A DNA stretch of 64,000 nt from Motiliproteus sp965230185. GTDB lineage: Bacteria; Pseudomonadota; Gammaproteobacteria; Pseudomonadales; Balneatricaceae. A program made the translations under genes and the position numbers. Shown here piece after piece: positions 9,093 through 17,745 of this stretch (positions are counted from its first letter, which is position 1; every line of letters starts with the position of its first letter). Below the pieces are notes generated by a model that was not told where the DNA came from, did no database searches, and saw only the letters and a program-made list of their open reading frames with translations. The stretch lies in the NCBI GenBank assembly GCA_965230185.1, contig OZ245995.1, positions 2,666,001-2,730,000 of the forward strand, read 5' to 3'.

Positions 9093-9767
9093 CTAGCTAC
9101 CGTTGGTAGAGATGTAAAACCCGAAACCAGCGGCAGTCTTCAGCAGGTCACCGGCATTTCCTGCTTCCAGCGATTTTCTCAGGTTATGGATATGAACACG
9201 CAGCTTGTTGCTGTCGGTGATTTCATCACCCCAGACCTTCAGTACCAGTTCCGATTGGGAGACCGGATTGGGGCTGGCCCGCATAAGTACTTCAAGCAGC
9301 TTGAAACCTGTGGGGCTGAGTTTGACAGGATTCCCATTCAGGCTGAGGACGCGACTATTGAGATCAAGTTTAAGCGCTCCTGCTTCAAGTGCCGAGACCT
9401 GACCACTTCGTCGCTTGGCCAGGGCATGCAGGCGAACAATCAGCTCTTCAATCTCAAACGGCTTAATCATGTAGTCGTCGGTACCGGCATTGAAACCTTC
9501 TATTTTGTTCGCCAGGGTATCCCGGGCCGTCAGCATCAGGATTGGCGTATCATTGCCATCCCCTCTGATCTTTTCGCACAGTGACAGGCCATCCATTCCC
9601 GGCATGTTGATATCCAGAATCAGTACCTGATAGCTGTTTATATCGACCAGCGCCGAGCCTTCTATGCCATTGGCGGCATAGTCACAGATGATGCCCTCTA
9701 TCTCCAGATGATCGATCACTGAAAGCGCCAGATCACGATCATCTTCTACCAGCAGCACATTTAACAT
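9093..9767 (-). CDS. OmpR-family response regulator of the RND-efflux operon
   Basis: 224 residues. Receiver domain with the acidic pocket (Asp9, Asp10), phospho-acceptor Asp52 in LDINMPGMDG, Thr/Lys switch residues (MLTARD, Lys102 in KPF) and a C-terminal winged helix (LSPTGFKLLEVLMRASPNPVSQSELV...). It overlaps the RND pump gene by 7 bases and precedes the sensor kinase. Its probable DNA targets are the two TTAA-type tandem boxes upstream of the operon and of cytochrome b561, whose 11-bp half-site spacing suits PmrA/QseB-like regulators. Confidence 0.92.
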   Translation of the reverse strand: MLNVLLVEDDRDLALSVIDHLEIEGIICDYAANGIEGSALVDINSYQVLILDINMPGMDGLSLCEKIRGDGNDTPILMLTARDTLANKIEGFNAGTDDYMIKPFEIEELIVRLHALAKRRSGQVSALEAGALKLDLNSRVLSLNGNPVKLSPTGFKLLEVLMRASPNPVSQSELVLKVWGDEITDSNKLRVHIHNLRKSLEAGNAGDLLKTAAGFGFYISTNGS

Positions 9768-12700
9768 CCAGCTTCCTTCAGATCAGCCTCTGCACCAGTA
9801 CCCTTTGTACCTGAACAAAAAACCTCAGCAACGTCATTCTGAATCATGAGCATCGCTGGAATGATTATCAAGGTGATAACGGTGGCAAACAGAATGCCAT
9901 ACCCCAGAGATGCTGCAGCCGGAATTATGAACTGAGCCTGCGTTGAGGTTTCGCTCAGAAGTGGCGCAAGCCCGGCGAATGTGGTCAGAGAGGTCAGCAG
10001 GACCGGTCTGATGCGGCCAGTACAGGCTTCCAGAATAGCCTCTCGCTGCGGTAACCCGGCGTTACGATTTTCATTAAAGCGCGATACCAGCAGCAAACTG
10101 TCATTTACCACAACTCCGCTCAAGGCCACGATGCCGTTGAATGACAGAATACTCAGCATCATATCGTTGAACCAGTGGCCCAGGACGGCCCCCACCAGGC
10201 CGAAAGGAATGGCCGTCATGATAATAAGCGGCTGGATGTAGGAGCGTAGTGGAACCGCTAACAGGATATAGATCGCCAGCATAGCAACGATAAACAGATT
10301 CATCATGGAACCTGCGGTCTCCGCCTGTTCTTCCGCTTCGCCGGCAAAATGAATATCCAGGTCCGGATAGCGTTGTTGTAATTCAGGAACCAGAGTTTCC
10401 TGCAGCTGCTGAACCAGCTCGGTCGAGGAGATGATCTCCTTATCAACGCTTGCGGTGACATAATAGGCCTGCAGGCCGCCGATACGGGTCCTCTCAATTT
10501 GCTGATAGTCTTCAGCGACCGTCGCGACGGTCGATAGCGGCACCACAGAACCATTGGCGAGGCGGACTCTGGCATTCAATATATCGCTGATATTCCTGCG
10601 CTCTGATTCGGGGTATCGAATTCTGACTTTTATTTCATCTTTTCCCCGTTGATAGCGTTGAACGACTTCTCCGCCAAAGGCCTGTAGAACCTGGCGGGAC
10701 AACTCTGCGGTGGTGAGGCCCAGGGCATAACCTTGCTGGCTCAGTTTGAACTTCAACTGGCTCTGGCCGCTGTGGAAATTATCATCCATGCCCTGCACGC
10801 CGTTGATCTGCGAGAGGACCTCCAGAAAACGTTCGCCGGCAAACTCCAGAGACTGGGTATTCCACGCTTTCAGCTCAACTTTGAATTCATCGCCTCCACC
10901 AAAGCCGGATCGGACATCGAGGGACTTCACGCCTTCCAGCGAACCGGTCATCGATTTCCACTGCTGAGTGAAGTCGTTGATCGAGTAGGTCGCGGTGTCA
11001 TTGAGCTCAACCGTGACCGAGCCGGTAAAGTCCCCGCTGGCGATTATTTCGACAGTACCTATGCCGGATAGCTTCTGGGAACCGGACAAATGGTCGGAAT
11101 CGGATTGCTTTTGGGAACCAGATAGTACCTGGTCAGCCTCCTCCGCCAGTTGCTCGAGAATCATCAGGTTTTTTTGTGTCAGCCCAAAGCTGGCATCGCT
11201 CTGCATAGAGAGGCTGGCAGAGATCACAGAACCTGGAATATCGGGAAAGAAACCCACGCGAACGCTGCCGTTAAAGGGCATATTCATCACAGCGATGAAC
11301 AGGGCGATCGATATCAGGACGGCTGCGTAACGGAACTGAATAACCTGCCTGATAAGCGGAGCATAGAGCTTGTCGGTAAACCACGTCAGGCCGGAATCGC
11401 AACGGTGTTGTATGCGTGCCCAGCTGTCTTTCCAGCCGCTACCGATCTTTCTATGGGTATCAAGATGAGCCAGATGGGCCGGGAGGATCAGCTTGGACTC
11501 GATAACAGACAGCATCAGACAGATCGCCACGATGACCGCGAACTGCGAATAAACAGCCCCCATCCCTCCTTCAACATTAGCCAGCGCGACAAATACCGCC
11601 ACCGTGGTCAGCACGCCAAATATGGTCGGAACCGCAACACGGCGTGTGCCTTTGATGGTACTGGTCAGGGTGTCGCCTTCGTTCCGACGGGTCGCATAGA
11701 CGCTCTCACCGACAACGACGGCATCATCGACCACGATACCCAGCGCCAGAATAAACCCGAAGGTGGTCATCTCGTTTATCGACATGCCGGTGAACTGTTC
11801 GGACATAAAAAACAGTGTGCCGCAGAAGATAAACGGCAGGCCCGCCACAACCCATATCGCCACCCGCAGATTCAGGAACAGCGCCAGTACAATGAATACC
11901 AGCGCTATACCGGAGAGGGCGTTTTTGATCAGCAGTGCCAGACGGCCCCTGATCAACTCGCTGCCGTCGTTCCATGTCTCGATTGAGACGTTGTCGGGTA
12001 ACGAGTTTGATGCCTGCCATTTCTGCACGACCTGATCGGTCTGCTCCACCAGTTTGATAACATCTCCGGTTTCGTTGACCGTTAATTCAAGACCGATTCC
12101 GTTTAAACCGTTATATCTGGCCAGACTGAATGATTGATCGGTAAACGTATCTTTGATGTGGCTGATATCCCCCAGGCGGACGACCGCACCAGAGGTATCG
12201 GTAACCACGGGGATGCGGGCGAACTGATCCGCATAGTACGCCTGCTCGGAGACTTTCAGCCGGACGATCTGCTCTTCACTGCGAAGGCTGGTGGATAGCG
12301 CCGACGATGACTCGGCGTTGACGGCATTTTGTACCTCGTTCAGAGTGAGGCCATAGGCTTCCAGCTTCGCCTCATCAATCTCGATAGAAAGCAGCTTCTC
12401 CGCTTTACCTTTGATATCGACCCTGCTGATCTGGCTCTGTGCCAAAAGGTCAATTTTGATCCGTTCAGCCAGGGTCTGCAGGGTTTCTCGATCGGTGTCC
12501 CCATAGATCTTGATGGAGTAGGCGTGCTCACTGACCTGCTGCTTTTCAACGATCGGGTTTTCCGCATCTGTCGGGAAGTTATAGATTGCATCGACCTTGC
12601 TTTTAACATCCTTCAACAGGGTATCCAGATCGTAGCCGCTCATCGCTTCCACAGTGATTGTGGCCGCATTGGCATCAGAAACTGAGGTGACTCGTTTGAT

Positions 12701-12949
12701 GCCGTTAACACTTGCCAGCGCTTCTTCGACCTTAATGGCGACCCCTTCTTCGGTAAGAGTGGCATCACCACTGTCGTAGGAAACCGTTACTGTTATCGAG
12801 TCCACAGGCCAGGGGGGGAAGGCCTCCTTTCGTAAACCATCGATAGAGATCAGCCCAAGCAGAATGATGCTGATCATCAGCAGATTCGCGGCAACACTGT
12901 TGCCTGCAAACCAGGCGATGATTCCCTTTTGAATAGATGACTGATTCAT
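9761..12949 (-). CDS. RND efflux pump inner-membrane transporter
   Basis: 1062 residues, the usual length for AcrB/CusA-type pumps. Twelve membrane segments in two halves, with two large periplasmic loops after TM1 and TM7. TM4 carries the proton-relay acidic pair in LALGIVVDDAVVVGES, and the second half has the matching SGVVVNDSLLLVSRF. It lacks the metal-binding cues of CusA and groups with HAE1/AcrB-like pumps of the short-loop type that pair with NodT-like outer membrane factors. Translationally coupled by a 4-base ATGA overlap to the upstream membrane-fusion gene. Confidence 0.93.
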   Translation of the reverse strand: MNQSSIQKGIIAWFAGNSVAANLLMISIILLGLISIDGLRKEAFPPWPVDSITVTVSYDSGDATLTEEGVAIKVEEALASVNGIKRVTSVSDANAATITVEAMSGYDLDTLLKDVKSKVDAIYNFPTDAENPIVEKQQVSEHAYSIKIYGDTDRETLQTLAERIKIDLLAQSQISRVDIKGKAEKLLSIEIDEAKLEAYGLTLNEVQNAVNAESSSALSTSLRSEEQIVRLKVSEQAYYADQFARIPVVTDTSGAVVRLGDISHIKDTFTDQSFSLARYNGLNGIGLELTVNETGDVIKLVEQTDQVVQKWQASNSLPDNVSIETWNDGSELIRGRLALLIKNALSGIALVFIVLALFLNLRVAIWVVAGLPFIFCGTLFFMSEQFTGMSINEMTTFGFILALGIVVDDAVVVGESVYATRRNEGDTLTSTIKGTRRVAVPTIFGVLTTVAVFVALANVEGGMGAVYSQFAVIVAICLMLSVIESKLILPAHLAHLDTHRKIGSGWKDSWARIQHRCDSGLTWFTDKLYAPLIRQVIQFRYAAVLISIALFIAVMNMPFNGSVRVGFFPDIPGSVISASLSMQSDASFGLTQKNLMILEQLAEEADQVLSGSQKQSDSDHLSGSQKLSGIGTVEIIASGDFTGSVTVELNDTATYSINDFTQQWKSMTGSLEGVKSLDVRSGFGGGDEFKVELKAWNTQSLEFAGERFLEVLSQINGVQGMDDNFHSGQSQLKFKLSQQGYALGLTTAELSRQVLQAFGGEVVQRYQRGKDEIKVRIRYPESERRNISDILNARVRLANGSVVPLSTVATVAEDYQQIERTRIGGLQAYYVTASVDKEIISSTELVQQLQETLVPELQQRYPDLDIHFAGEAEEQAETAGSMMNLFIVAMLAIYILLAVPLRSYIQPLIIMTAIPFGLVGAVLGHWFNDMMLSILSFNGIVALSGVVVNDSLLLVSRFNENRNAGLPQREAILEACTGRIRPVLLTSLTTFAGLAPLLSETSTQAQFIIPAAASLGYGILFATVITLIIIPAMLMIQNDVAEVFCSGTKGTGAEADLKEAGC

Positions 12950-14238
12950 TGGGCAACCATCTCAGTGTTATCGGTTTGCGACCGGGCGTACAGCTCGGCT
13001 GGTGATATAGCGGACTTATCTGCTAATGCCGCTTCAGCGGATAATGCGGGCTCGACAGGAATGCCTGGCTCCCCGGGTGCTGCGGGCCCTTCTGAAAGAG
13101 TTGGTTTAACTTTCATGCCCGGCAAATAACTCGTCAGCGGCAAGGTCACGACAAGTGGGTGCTTTAAGGTTTCGTCCGGTGTCAGATAGGCCTTGTCGAC
13201 CATTCTGAGACGGACGTCCGCTGGCACTCTGGTCAGCATGCTGGCTTCATCGATGAGCCAGATTTGATTGTTTTGGGTGACCGCAGAGGCGGGAAGCTGC
13301 CAGACTTCTTTCAGTGTCTTACCGGGAATGCCCGCTTCAATGAAGGTGCCGGGATAGAGGGGCGGGCTCTGGTCGAGGGGGTTGTCCACTCGAACGATTA
13401 ACGAGCGCTGTCGCGTATTGCTGTCGATATGCTGCGCCACTCGATCCACATAGCCGTTCCATTGGCTGTCGCTTTCGGTGTCAGATAGCTCGACCACCCA
13501 TTTTTCGCCCGTTGCAGGGCTCTCATGGAGGTTGGTCCAGTCTTTTGAGGAGAGTGGGAGTATCAGCTCAACCTGATCGGTGCCGTACAGGACCGCCAGA
13601 TCAGATCCGGGCTGAACATAGCTGCCCAGCTCGATCGAGCGGGAGATTACCAGCGCATTAAATGGAATTCGGACAACTGTCCTGTTCAGGTCGGCCTTTG
13701 CTTTTTTGAGTGTGCGCCGAGCATACTCGACGGCTGCTTGTGCGGCTTTTACCTGAGGCTCATAGAGGGCCAGTCTGGAATCAGGCGATCCGGCTAAGCC
13801 CGATCGTTTCCACTCGGCTTTCGCCTGGGTGCGATTCAATTGTTGTTGCAGCAGTGTCACCTCGGCGGTTGCCAGTGCCGATTCAGCGCTGGCGACCGCC
13901 TCCCGGTATATATGGTCATCAATTCTTAACAGAACGTCGTCGGCTCTCAGTCTTTCGCCGCTCTTAAAAGCAGGGGAGAGCTCCACCACTTTGCCGCTTA
14001 CTTCCGCTGCCAGATTTAAGGTCTGCACAGGGGAGATCTGACCATAGCCTTTTACCTTGGCAGTAAAGGATCCCGTTACCGGCTGGATGGTTGTTACCTT
14101 AGGGTATGCTTTGGATTTTGCCGGAGGAGGGGGAAGGCCCGGACCATCACCGGAGCGGGTGCTGGTCGCATAGACGCCAAGAACACAGGCCGCAGCAATA
14201 CCGGTAACAAGCAACTGCATTTTAATTGTCTTCTTCAT
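12946..14238 (-). CDS. RND periplasmic adaptor (membrane fusion protein, HlyD/AcrA family)
   Basis: 430 residues. N-terminal membrane anchor (residues 7-25), first lipoyl half-motif (GQISPVQTLNLAAEVSGKV), alpha-helical hairpin (about 110-170), second half-motif (TVVRIPFNALVISRSIELGS) and beta-barrel. The C-terminal 40 residues are Pro/Ala-rich and low-complexity (EGPAAPGEPGIPVEP), an unusual tail probably disordered in the periplasm. It bridges the RND pump and the outer-membrane factor. Overlaps both neighbours by 4 bases, so the three pump genes are translationally coupled. Confidence 0.92.
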   Translation of the reverse strand: MKKTIKMQLLVTGIAAACVLGVYATSTRSGDGPGLPPPPAKSKAYPKVTTIQPVTGSFTAKVKGYGQISPVQTLNLAAEVSGKVVELSPAFKSGERLRADDVLLRIDDHIYREAVASAESALATAEVTLLQQQLNRTQAKAEWKRSGLAGSPDSRLALYEPQVKAAQAAVEYARRTLKKAKADLNRTVVRIPFNALVISRSIELGSYVQPGSDLAVLYGTDQVELILPLSSKDWTNLHESPATGEKWVVELSDTESDSQWNGYVDRVAQHIDSNTRQRSLIVRVDNPLDQSPPLYPGTFIEAGIPGKTLKEVWQLPASAVTQNNQIWLIDEASMLTRVPADVRLRMVDKAYLTPDETLKHPLVVTLPLTSYLPGMKVKPTLSEGPAAPGEPGIPVEPALSAEAALADKSAISPAELYARSQTDNTEMVAQ

Positions 14239-15590
14239 GATTTAACTCCCAGCCCTAATGCCAGCCCAAGGGTGATGCGATTCGATAAGCGGTTGTAGGT
14301 CAGTTGGGTTTTCTGAACCTGGAGATCGAAGGTCTGGGTTTGAACCGTTAAAAGATCCAGAAATGTCACCAGCCCCTGTCGGTACTTTGTCTGATAGGTC
14401 TCAAAACTACGCTCAGCATTCTTCAGGGCGTCTTCAATGTGCGCTTGCTGAGCAGAGAGTGATTTTTCCTGGCCAATAGCATCTTCAACTTCCTGTACCG
14501 CCGCCAGCAGTTGCTCCTGGTACGCCCAGTAAGTCTGTTCTGCCGTGAGGTCGGCTATCCGAGCCTGGGCCTTGAGTTTGCCCCCAAGGAAGAGCGGGGC
14601 GGTCAACTGGTTAAGCAGGCTCCAGGCGGGGCTGGTAAACAGGGAATCGCTGAACGCCGTGCTGCTCTGTGAGAGCGACAGGCTGAGTGACAGGGACGGC
14701 AGTAACGCCTTATAGGCAATCGAACTGTTGAGGTCGGCGACTTTGATATCAAGGTATGCCTGTTGAAGGTCCGGGCGGCGGCCTAAATCCTGAGAAGGTA
14801 TCGATGCCAGCGGTACGTTAACGTCAGGAAAGACTGTCTTTCCGGATGTTACGTATCCGGTTTCCCCTAGCAAGGTGGCCATGGAACGCTGAAGAATCTG
14901 GTATCCCTCAGCGTAAGCGGTAAGTATTGCCCTTGAGGATGCGCTTCGACTGCGGGCCGAATCCAGATCAGTCAGCTCATCAAGACCTTTGCGGTAACGC
15001 TCCACAATGGTCTTCTCGTTCTGCTCCAGAACCCTTAGCCGATTTCGCTCTATCTCAATCAGCTGGTCCTGTTGGATCAATTGCAGCCATGTGGCCGTGA
15101 TAGAGGCGGCGAGCAGATCTCGGGCATATTGATATCCTGAAACTCTCTTGGCGAGCGTTGCTTCACCTGCATCGACGTTATCCTGCAGCTTCTGTAGCCA
15201 ATCCAGTGCCCAGCTTACCTGCAGATTACTCTGATAAGCGGTATTGCTTCCCTCAGTTTTGCTTTGCGAGAGATTAATACCCGCCTGAGGCAGGCGATCG
15301 CCCCTGGCGTCGGTAACATCTTCACGGGCGATCGCAATAGCAAGGGCGGTTTGTCGTACCCCGGGATTGTTATCAAGCCCTCGGTGAATGAGGCGTTGCA
15401 GCTCTTCAGAGTCGATCAGATCAGTCAGGTAGGCTGTCCTGGATGCTTCTGGTTGTTGCTGGCGCCATGCATCAAGACCGCTTAAGGGCTCCGCTGATTG
15501 TTCAGCGAAGTCGGTGCCGCCCGGTGTCGAGCACCCGGAGAGGGCGACAATGATGCAGGCCAATGGAAGTTTCAGCGTTAGTCGTTTCAT
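14235..15590 (-). CDS. Outer-membrane factor lipoprotein (TolC/NodT family)
   Basis: 451 residues and first gene of the operon. A lipoprotein signal peptide ends in a lipobox, VALSGCS (Cys20), so the mature protein is lipid-anchored, as in OprM-type channels. The body is two long-helix repeats typical of outer-membrane factors (LDWLQKLQDNVDAGEATL and later KYRQGLVTFLDLLTVQTQ). It would form the trimeric exit duct for the pump. The promoter region upstream carries the 37-bp tandem TTAA element. Confidence 0.92.
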   Translation of the reverse strand: MKRLTLKLPLACIIVALSGCSTPGGTDFAEQSAEPLSGLDAWRQQQPEASRTAYLTDLIDSEELQRLIHRGLDNNPGVRQTALAIAIAREDVTDARGDRLPQAGINLSQSKTEGSNTAYQSNLQVSWALDWLQKLQDNVDAGEATLAKRVSGYQYARDLLAASITATWLQLIQQDQLIEIERNRLRVLEQNEKTIVERYRKGLDELTDLDSARSRSASSRAILTAYAEGYQILQRSMATLLGETGYVTSGKTVFPDVNVPLASIPSQDLGRRPDLQQAYLDIKVADLNSSIAYKALLPSLSLSLSLSQSSTAFSDSLFTSPAWSLLNQLTAPLFLGGKLKAQARIADLTAEQTYWAYQEQLLAAVQEVEDAIGQEKSLSAQQAHIEDALKNAERSFETYQTKYRQGLVTFLDLLTVQTQTFDLQVQKTQLTYNRLSNRITLGLALGLGVKS

Positions 15591-15633
15591 GGTTTCAGTA
15601 GCTGCAGATGTTTCATGAGATGTGCGTGCCAGG

Positions 15634-15670
15634 GAGATTACGCAGATCGGTATTAAAGAAGTGTTAAGAA
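15634..15670 (-). promoter_or_regulatory. Tandem TTAA response-regulator box upstream of the RND operon
   Basis: On the plus strand the core is TTAAAGAAGTGTTAAGAA (15653-15670): two TTAA half-sites 11 bp apart, one helical turn, as OmpR-family dimers bind. Read on the minus strand it is CTTAA-N6-TTTAA, close to the PmrA/QseB box. It lies 63-80 bases upstream of the outer-membrane-factor start. The surrounding 37 bases recur almost unchanged upstream of cytochrome b561. Confidence 0.65.
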
Positions 15671-15761
15671 ACGCTCTCTGTCAGGGCGACAGGGTCGGGG
15701 AGAGCAATCTAGTTGCCCTGCGTCATTGCCGGGCAACTGTATACCGGGTATCAACTGATAC

Positions 15762-16322
15762 TCAGACCCTGTGGCCCAGCATCCGCCGGATTGTTGCGTC
15801 CTTATCGACAATATGGTGCTTCAGGGCACCAGCGACATGAAGAGTCACGGCAAACAGCAGAACGTTTCCACCAAGTCCGTGGATGCTGTGTGCTAAACCG
15901 GCCAGTGATTCATTTATTGCAACGATTTCCGTAGGGTCATTCGGACTGGTGTTTTTCGAGACCAGTTCCAGACCAAAGACCTCAACACCGAAACCTCCCA
16001 TCGCAGACATCAGAAATCCACTTACCGGCATCAGTACGGTAGCCAGGATCAGAATCCAGTGAATCATCCTGGATAAGCTTTTCTCGACTGCCGAATAATC
16101 GCTTGCAGGTGCCGGCCAGCCCTGAGTCAGGCGCCAGCCAATACGGAGCACAGCAAACAGAAGCACAATCACGCCGAACGATTTATGCCAGGGAAACAGG
16201 GCAAATGTTTCGGTGCTTTCCATATACATGCCTGTTGCCAATAGCAGAATCATCATAACTGCGACTATCCAGTGCAAGCTCACTGTAGCCCCTGATAATT
16301 TGGATAACGAGTCATGTTTCAT
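15762..16322 (-). CDS. Cytochrome b561 family protein
   Basis: 186 residues from the ATG at 16322, chosen because it has a good ribosome site (GGAG) 8 bases upstream; a longer frame to 16367 has none. Four membrane segments with the heme-ligand histidines expected of the bacterial b561 family: SLHWIVAV, PWHKSFGVI, MIHWILILA and LHVAGALKHH. It would shuttle electrons from quinol in the inner membrane. It is the gene just upstream of the RND operon, on the same strand, with its own copy of the response-regulator box. Confidence 0.88.
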   Translation of the reverse strand: MKHDSLSKLSGATVSLHWIVAVMMILLLATGMYMESTETFALFPWHKSFGVIVLLFAVLRIGWRLTQGWPAPASDYSAVEKSLSRMIHWILILATVLMPVSGFLMSAMGGFGVEVFGLELVSKNTSPNDPTEIVAINESLAGLAHSIHGLGGNVLLFAVTLHVAGALKHHIVDKDATIRRMLGHRV

Positions 16323-16522
16323 GTGTTTATCTCCAAAATAGTATTGAATCGAAAACGGGCAGAGCACTGGCTGCTAATCCTGGATTCTGTTGAATACTTC
16401 CCGGATCAGCCGGAGCGGGAGCAAAACCATTGCCACGGTCAGATTCAACCTTCAGCCAGCGAATCATCAGCCGTTGTGCTTTCAGGCTCCCGGCAAATGA
16501 TTCCCTTGAAATTGCGAGATAC

Positions 16523-16559
16523 GAGATTAAGAAAGTCGGCGTTAAAGAAGTGTTAAGAA
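16523..16559 (-). promoter_or_regulatory. Tandem TTAA response-regulator box upstream of cytochrome b561
   Basis: Second copy of the 37-bp element. The 18-bp core TTAAAGAAGTGTTAAGAA (16542-16559) is identical to the one before the RND operon, and the flank GAGATTA-N7-TCGG matches too. Here an additional TTAAG half-site (16527-16531) is present where the other copy has TTACG. It lies about 220 bases upstream of the gene start, further than expected, implying a long leader. Confidence 0.6.
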
Positions 16560-17696
16560 TTTCCCAATACCAACCCGGGGTCTATGAAACCGTCTGGCGT
16601 TCGTAAGAAGGAGGGGAAGGCGGACGCCTCAACTGATCTTTCGATGGGGCTCGGTTCACACATGCGGTACAACGTTGGAGAACACACAGGCATAACGATA
16701 TCTGGCTGGCAGAGGCTGCAGTTCATTCAAACCTGATTTGGATCTGGAATGTCCGACCAGTCTGCCTGCGCGGTACTAAAAAACAGCATGAGCTTGCCGC
16801 GAACAGGACCTTCTGAACACGGGTTTTTGGCCCTGAGAGGCCGTAATTGAAAACCACTGAACGGCAGGTTAGTAGGTGTACGCTTTCAATAAGGTCGCCA
16901 ATCCATAGGTCTTATAATTACCAATTTAACATAATATATATTATGCGTAGTTGTATATGGAGAGGATCGGGCGGTCCTCTGTGCTTAATGGACGCCCACA
17001 CAAAGTCTTCAGTTCTTCAACGCAAACATGTCAATTTCCACGCAAATTGTTCAAGTCGACAATCAGACAAATTTGCATGAATAGATTTCACTTCCTCCTG
17101 GGCTCGTCGAACTGCTTTAAGCGCTCAGATAACCAATTTCGTTTTACTAATAGGAGCTGTCTTTGCAATTACTGTTTTAGTTTTGGGTTCTTTGGGTGTA
17201 TCTCGCCCGACTCCCGGATGACAACAGGTCAGCCGGGGTTTCGTAAATCTGTCGGTGATGGTACAGCTCTCCCGGTGGCTTCTCTCCTCGGCGCACCCCT
17301 ACAGTAGATTGGTTTGAGCAGATCGTGATCGACTGTCGTCGCCAGGTTTGTTCATGAGCTATGCTGTGTTGTCCAACCAACTCCACACTGTGCTATGTCG
17401 TTCAATCTGACAAGCAACAGCGATTCAACACTTTTACTCTATTGGTCGCTGAATATGAGAGCTGACTCTTCAGGAACTGCATCAATTTGCTGGAAGCACA
17501 CAGCGACGGCGGCTGATGCGCAGAGCACAGAGGTGGGTTTGCAACAGGCTAGTGGCATGGGCGGTGTCCGTAGCAGCGTTGCAAGCGGCTATTAGGCTGG
17601 AGGATTCGCTATGAATTGTTGTTGCATGGGTTCTTAAGAAAGTGTGAAGAATTAGTCGAAAGCAGCTAGATAAGGGCCATCTCATGAATTGTTCCA
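16560..17696. other. Gene-free left edge of the accessory island
   Basis: No open frame here has a credible start signal or composition. Base composition falls toward AT-rich between about 16,900 and 17,150, with a perfect 16-bp palindrome CATAATATATATTATG at 16930-16945. The region separates the core efflux genes from the recombinase and probably holds the left junction of the island; no tRNA gene or attachment repeat could be identified. Confidence 0.45.
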
Positions 17697-17724
17697 ATTA
17701 CCAGTAGTAGACACTACTGGTAAT
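17697..17724. repeat. 12-bp perfect inverted repeat upstream of the recombinase
   Basis: Arms ATTACCAGTAGT and ACTACTGGTAAT separated by AGAC, ending 21 bases before the first possible recombinase start. It could be a recombinase-binding or crossover site, an operator, or a hairpin in the leader. Flanking CCA/TGG bases extend it with a one-base bulge. Confidence 0.7.
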
Positions 17725-17745
17725 TTGGATGCCCTACACATATGA

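Noticed and set aside
16323..16522. 48-codon minus-strand frame upstream of cytochrome b561 (MIRWLKVESDRGNG...)
   Set aside because: No ribosome site, odd composition, and its stop lies within the b561 leader. Not enough to call a gene.
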